This document shows positions 6,075 through 7,747 of a stretch of DNA of 7,747 nt, one piece after another. Origin of the DNA: CAYPZL01 sp964415045 (GTDB taxonomy: Bacteria; Planctomycetota; Phycisphaerae; Sedimentisphaerales; Anaerobacaceae). The stretch's first letter is position 1; every line of letters starts with the position of its first letter. The translations under genes and the position numbers were made by a program. A model generated the notes under the pieces. That model searched no databases and was not told the origin of the DNA. It was given only the letters and a program-made list of their open reading frames with translations. Location: NCBI GenBank assembly GCA_964415045.1, contig CAYPZL010000231.1:1-7747 (forward strand), in the 5' to 3' direction.

Positions 6075-7421
6075 ATGAGTCAGGAAAGAAAGAAGACATC
6101 GAGACGAGGTTTTTTGAAATCGGCCGGCGGCGCCGTGGCGGCCTTCACCATCGTGCCGCGTCATGTTCTGGGACAGGGACAGACGCCGCCCAGCGAGAAG
6201 CTCAACATCGCCTGCGTCGGCGTGGGCGGTCGCGGTGCGGCCAATCTCAACGGCGTTCGCGGCGAGAACATCGTCGCCCTGTGCGACGTGGACACGCGCC
6301 GCGCCGGCAAGGCCTTCGAGAGCTTCCCCAAGGCCAGGAAGTACCGCGACTACCGCCGGATGCTGGACGAGGTGGACAAGGACATCGATGCGGTCGTGGT
6401 CGCCACGCCGGACCACACGCACGCGGTGGCGCTGATGGCCGCGATCAAACGCGGCAAGCACGTCTATTCCGAGAAGCCGCTGGCCCATTCGATTCACGAG
6501 GTCCGCGCCCTGCGGCGGGCCGCCCGCGAGCACAAGGTCGTGACACAATTGGGCAACCAGGGCCATTCCTTCAACGATATCCGCATGTTCTGCGAGTGGA
6601 TCTGGGACGGCGCGATCGGCAGCGTCCGCGAGGTGCACGCCTTCTGCGGCTCGAACTACAGCCGGATCGGCGATCTGCCCAAGCTCAAGGAGAAGCACGA
6701 CGTCCCGCCCGAACTCAAGTGGGATCTGTGGCTTGGGCCGACACCGTGGCGGCCGTATAATCCGGTGTATCTGCCGGGAAGCTGGCGGCGCTGGTCCGCC
6801 TTCGGCACCGGCTGCATCGGCGACTGGGTCTGTCACACCGTCGATCCGGTCTGGTGGGCCCTGGACCTGGATGCGCCGAAGACGATTCGGGCCGAGGCGA
6901 TGGGGTACGATCCGAAGAAGCACGCCGAGACGTTTCCGCCCGGGACGAAGGTGACGTACGAATTCGCGGCCAGGGGCAACCGCGGCCCGGTCAAGTTGAT
7001 CTGGTTCGACGGCGAGTGGACGCCGCCCCGGCCGCCCGAACTGGAGCCGGGCCGGGAAGTCCGCAAGACCGGCGGCATCGTCATCGGGGACAAGGGCACG
7101 ATCATGTACGGTTCGCACGGGGCCGGCAGCGCCCGGATCATTCCCGAGGAGAAGATGAAGGCGTACCAGAGACCGCCCCAGACACTGCCGCGCGTCAGGA
7201 ACCATCATGACGACTGGCTGAGTGCCGTCAAGACGGGCGGCAAGGCCGGTTCGCATTTCGACTACGGCGGCCCGCTCACCGAGGTCGCGCTGCTCGGCGC
7301 CATCGCCATCCGGCGCCTCGGCCAGAAGCTCGAATGGGACGCCGCAGCCGCGCGCTTCACCAACTGCCCCGAGGCCAACCAGTTCGTCAACCCGCCGTAT
7401 CGACAAGGCTGGACCCTGTAA
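6075..7421 (+). CDS. Tat-exported Gfo/Idh/MocA family oxidoreductase, second copy
   Basis: The 448-residue product has a twin-arginine signal SRRGFLK at residues 9-15 and a hydrophobic stretch to about 33. The Rossmann motif GVGGRG is at 49-54 and an acidic turn LCDVD at 69-73. These are followed by VVVATPDHTHAV (107-118) and SEKP at 132-135, with Lys134 as the family hallmark. FGTGCIGDWVCHTVD at 243-257 supplies the His/Asp pair (His254, Asp257) of the substrate domain. It ends in the aromatic-rich tail NPPYRQGWTL. The family is the same as the minus-strand gene at 3398-4762, and both share TPPSEK just after the signal, but the bodies differ enough that they are old paralogues, not a recent duplication. 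The predicted site is the periplasm, with tightly held NAD(P). The gene is probably co-transcribed with, or at least co-directional to, the isomerase-like gene. Confidence 0.92.
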   Translation: MSQERKKTSRRGFLKSAGGAVAAFTIVPRHVLGQGQTPPSEKLNIACVGVGGRGAANLNGVRGENIVALCDVDTRRAGKAFESFPKARKYRDYRRMLDEVDKDIDAVVVATPDHTHAVALMAAIKRGKHVYSEKPLAHSIHEVRALRRAAREHKVVTQLGNQGHSFNDIRMFCEWIWDGAIGSVREVHAFCGSNYSRIGDLPKLKEKHDVPPELKWDLWLGPTPWRPYNPVYLPGSWRRWSAFGTGCIGDWVCHTVDPVWWALDLDAPKTIRAEAMGYDPKKHAETFPPGTKVTYEFAARGNRGPVKLIWFDGEWTPPRPPELEPGREVRKTGGIVIGDKGTIMYGSHGAGSARIIPEEKMKAYQRPPQTLPRVRNHHDDWLSAVKTGGKAGSHFDYGGPLTEVALLGAIAIRRLGQKLEWDAAAARFTNCPEANQFVNPPYRQGWTL

Positions 7422-7437
7422 CGAAGAAACCGAACGA

Positions 7438-7464
7438 GGCACGCGCGCAAAACACGCGCGTGCC
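7438..7464 (+). terminator. GC-rich hairpin just after the last gene, probable transcript end
   Basis: GGCACGCGCG (7438-7447) pairs perfectly with CGCGCGTGCC (7455-7464) across the 7-nt loop CAAAACA. The stem begins 17 nt after the TAA at 7419-7421. No U-tract follows (the next bases are TGCTCTCGATT), so it is either a non-canonical terminator or a 3' end stabiliser. Confidence 0.55.
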
Positions 7465-7505
7465 TGCTCTCGATTCATATGCGTGGCAGCCTCTGAGCCG
7501 AGGGC

Positions 7506-7558
7506 GAAGGATCTGGCTCTCGAAGAAGGTCTTTCCCCGGCCGCAGCCCAGATCCTTC
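7506..7558. repeat. Inverted repeat with 11-bp arms, related to the left-edge element
   Basis: GAAGGATCTGG (7506-7516) and CCAGATCCTTC (7548-7558) are perfect inverted arms around a 31-nt centre. The right arm sits in GCCCAGATCCTTC (7546-7558), a 13-bp string that also occurs at 35-47 beside the left-edge hairpin. It is followed by a CTTCGCTGCGCTTCG-type tract to about 7573. This looks like a dispersed intergenic repeat. Confidence 0.5.
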
Positions 7559-7600
7559 ACTTCGCTGCGCTTCGTTCAGGATAGCAAACCGCCCAAAGAT

Positions 7601-7690
7601 TAATGATAAGTAGAGTTTTGCAAAATGGAGATTAGGCTTATATTCTTCAAGGAAATCGTTGGTTTGATTTCCTTGAAGACGGAGCTTAAT
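7601..7690. other. AT-rich island within GC-rich flanks
   Basis: Only 30 of these 90 bases are G or C, against clearly GC-rich sequence on both sides. The island contains the palindrome TTTTGCAAAA (7616-7625) and a long perfect hairpin (7644-7679). No gene is supported: the minus-strand frame covering it begins at a TTG without a ribosome site. It may be part of a repeat or small mobile element whose far end lies beyond the window. Confidence 0.5.
7644..7679. repeat. Perfect 14-bp inverted repeat (long hairpin)
   Basis: TCTTCAAGGAAATC (7644-7657) pairs without mismatch with GATTTCCTTGAAGA (7666-7679) across the 8-nt loop GTTGGTTT. No T-tract follows on either strand, so a standard terminator is unlikely. 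Such a stem this close together is not expected by chance. Confidence 0.75.
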
Positions 7691-7698
7691 ACCCCAGC

Positions 7699-7721
7699 GC
7701 GGCCTCGCTTCGCTCGGCCGC
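7699..7721. repeat. Small GC-rich inverted repeat near the right edge
   Basis: GCGGCC (7699-7704) and GGCCGC (7716-7721) flank an 11-nt centre that itself holds CG-CTT-CG. It is probably part of the same repeat-rich intergenic block as the long hairpin. The last 26 bases of the window show nothing else. Confidence 0.4.
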
Positions 7722-7747
7722 AACCAAAAGAGTGAAGGTATCCTCGC

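Noticed and set aside
5882..6760. Plus-strand 292-codon frame through the hairpin pair into the second Gfo/Idh/MocA gene
   Set aside because: A different frame from the real gene; its N-terminus is translated repeat and the rest is Arg/Gly-rich shadow sequence.
6018..7478. Long minus-strand open frame antisense to the second Gfo/Idh/MocA gene
   Set aside because: A compositional shadow without motifs; it also runs through the 3' hairpin.
7475..7723. Minus-strand 82-codon frame across the right-edge repeats
   Set aside because: It starts at TTG without a ribosome site and is made entirely of inverted repeats and the AT-rich island, so it is probably a repeat translated by chance.

Overview
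The window is a GC-rich bacterial segment with five protein genes and several hairpin-type intergenic repeats. The gene content points to Planctomycetota (Phycisphaerae-like), or less likely Verrucomicrobiota/Lentisphaerota. It combines Tat-exported Gfo/Idh/MocA oxidoreductases, a Tat-exported hydroxypyruvate-isomerase-like TIM barrel, an exported FAD-dependent oxidoreductase with an N-terminal beta-sandwich, and a HAF-repeat protein. This taxonomic guess rests on family knowledge only; no rRNA or other phylogenetic marker is present.

Layout from left to right. Positions 1-117 are non-coding and hold a hairpin repeat. Positions 118-2037 (minus strand) encode the FAD oxidoreductase. It diverges across about 265 bp from a membrane-anchored HAF-repeat protein at 2303-3382 (plus strand). 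That gene converges, with only 15 bp between stop codons, on a Tat-signal Gfo/Idh/MocA oxidoreductase at 3398-4762 (minus strand). The oxidoreductase in turn diverges across about 200 bp, which holds a good TATAAT box, from the isomerase-like gene at 4961-5878 (plus strand). A second Gfo/Idh/MocA oxidoreductase follows at 6075-7421 (plus strand). The 196 bp between these last two genes hold a pair of inverted hairpins whose stems differ by compensatory base changes. Positions 7422-7747 carry no credible gene but hold four separate inverted repeats and an AT-rich island.

How the genes may work together (inference): four of the five products carry export signals, three of them twin-arginine. 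They belong to families that oxidise, isomerise or eliminate sugars. NAD(P)-dependent Gfo/Idh/MocA enzymes paired with sugar-isomerase-like TIM barrels are known to cleave glycosides by oxidation to 3-keto sugars, as in C-glycoside deglycosylation. An exported version is the most interesting reading of this locus. The fifth product, the HAF-repeat protein, has an N-terminal membrane anchor and probably faces outward; its role is unknown. Substrate, regulation and transport genes are not visible.

All five gene starts were set by Shine-Dalgarno sequences and signal peptides. In every case the chosen start is internal to the longest open frame.
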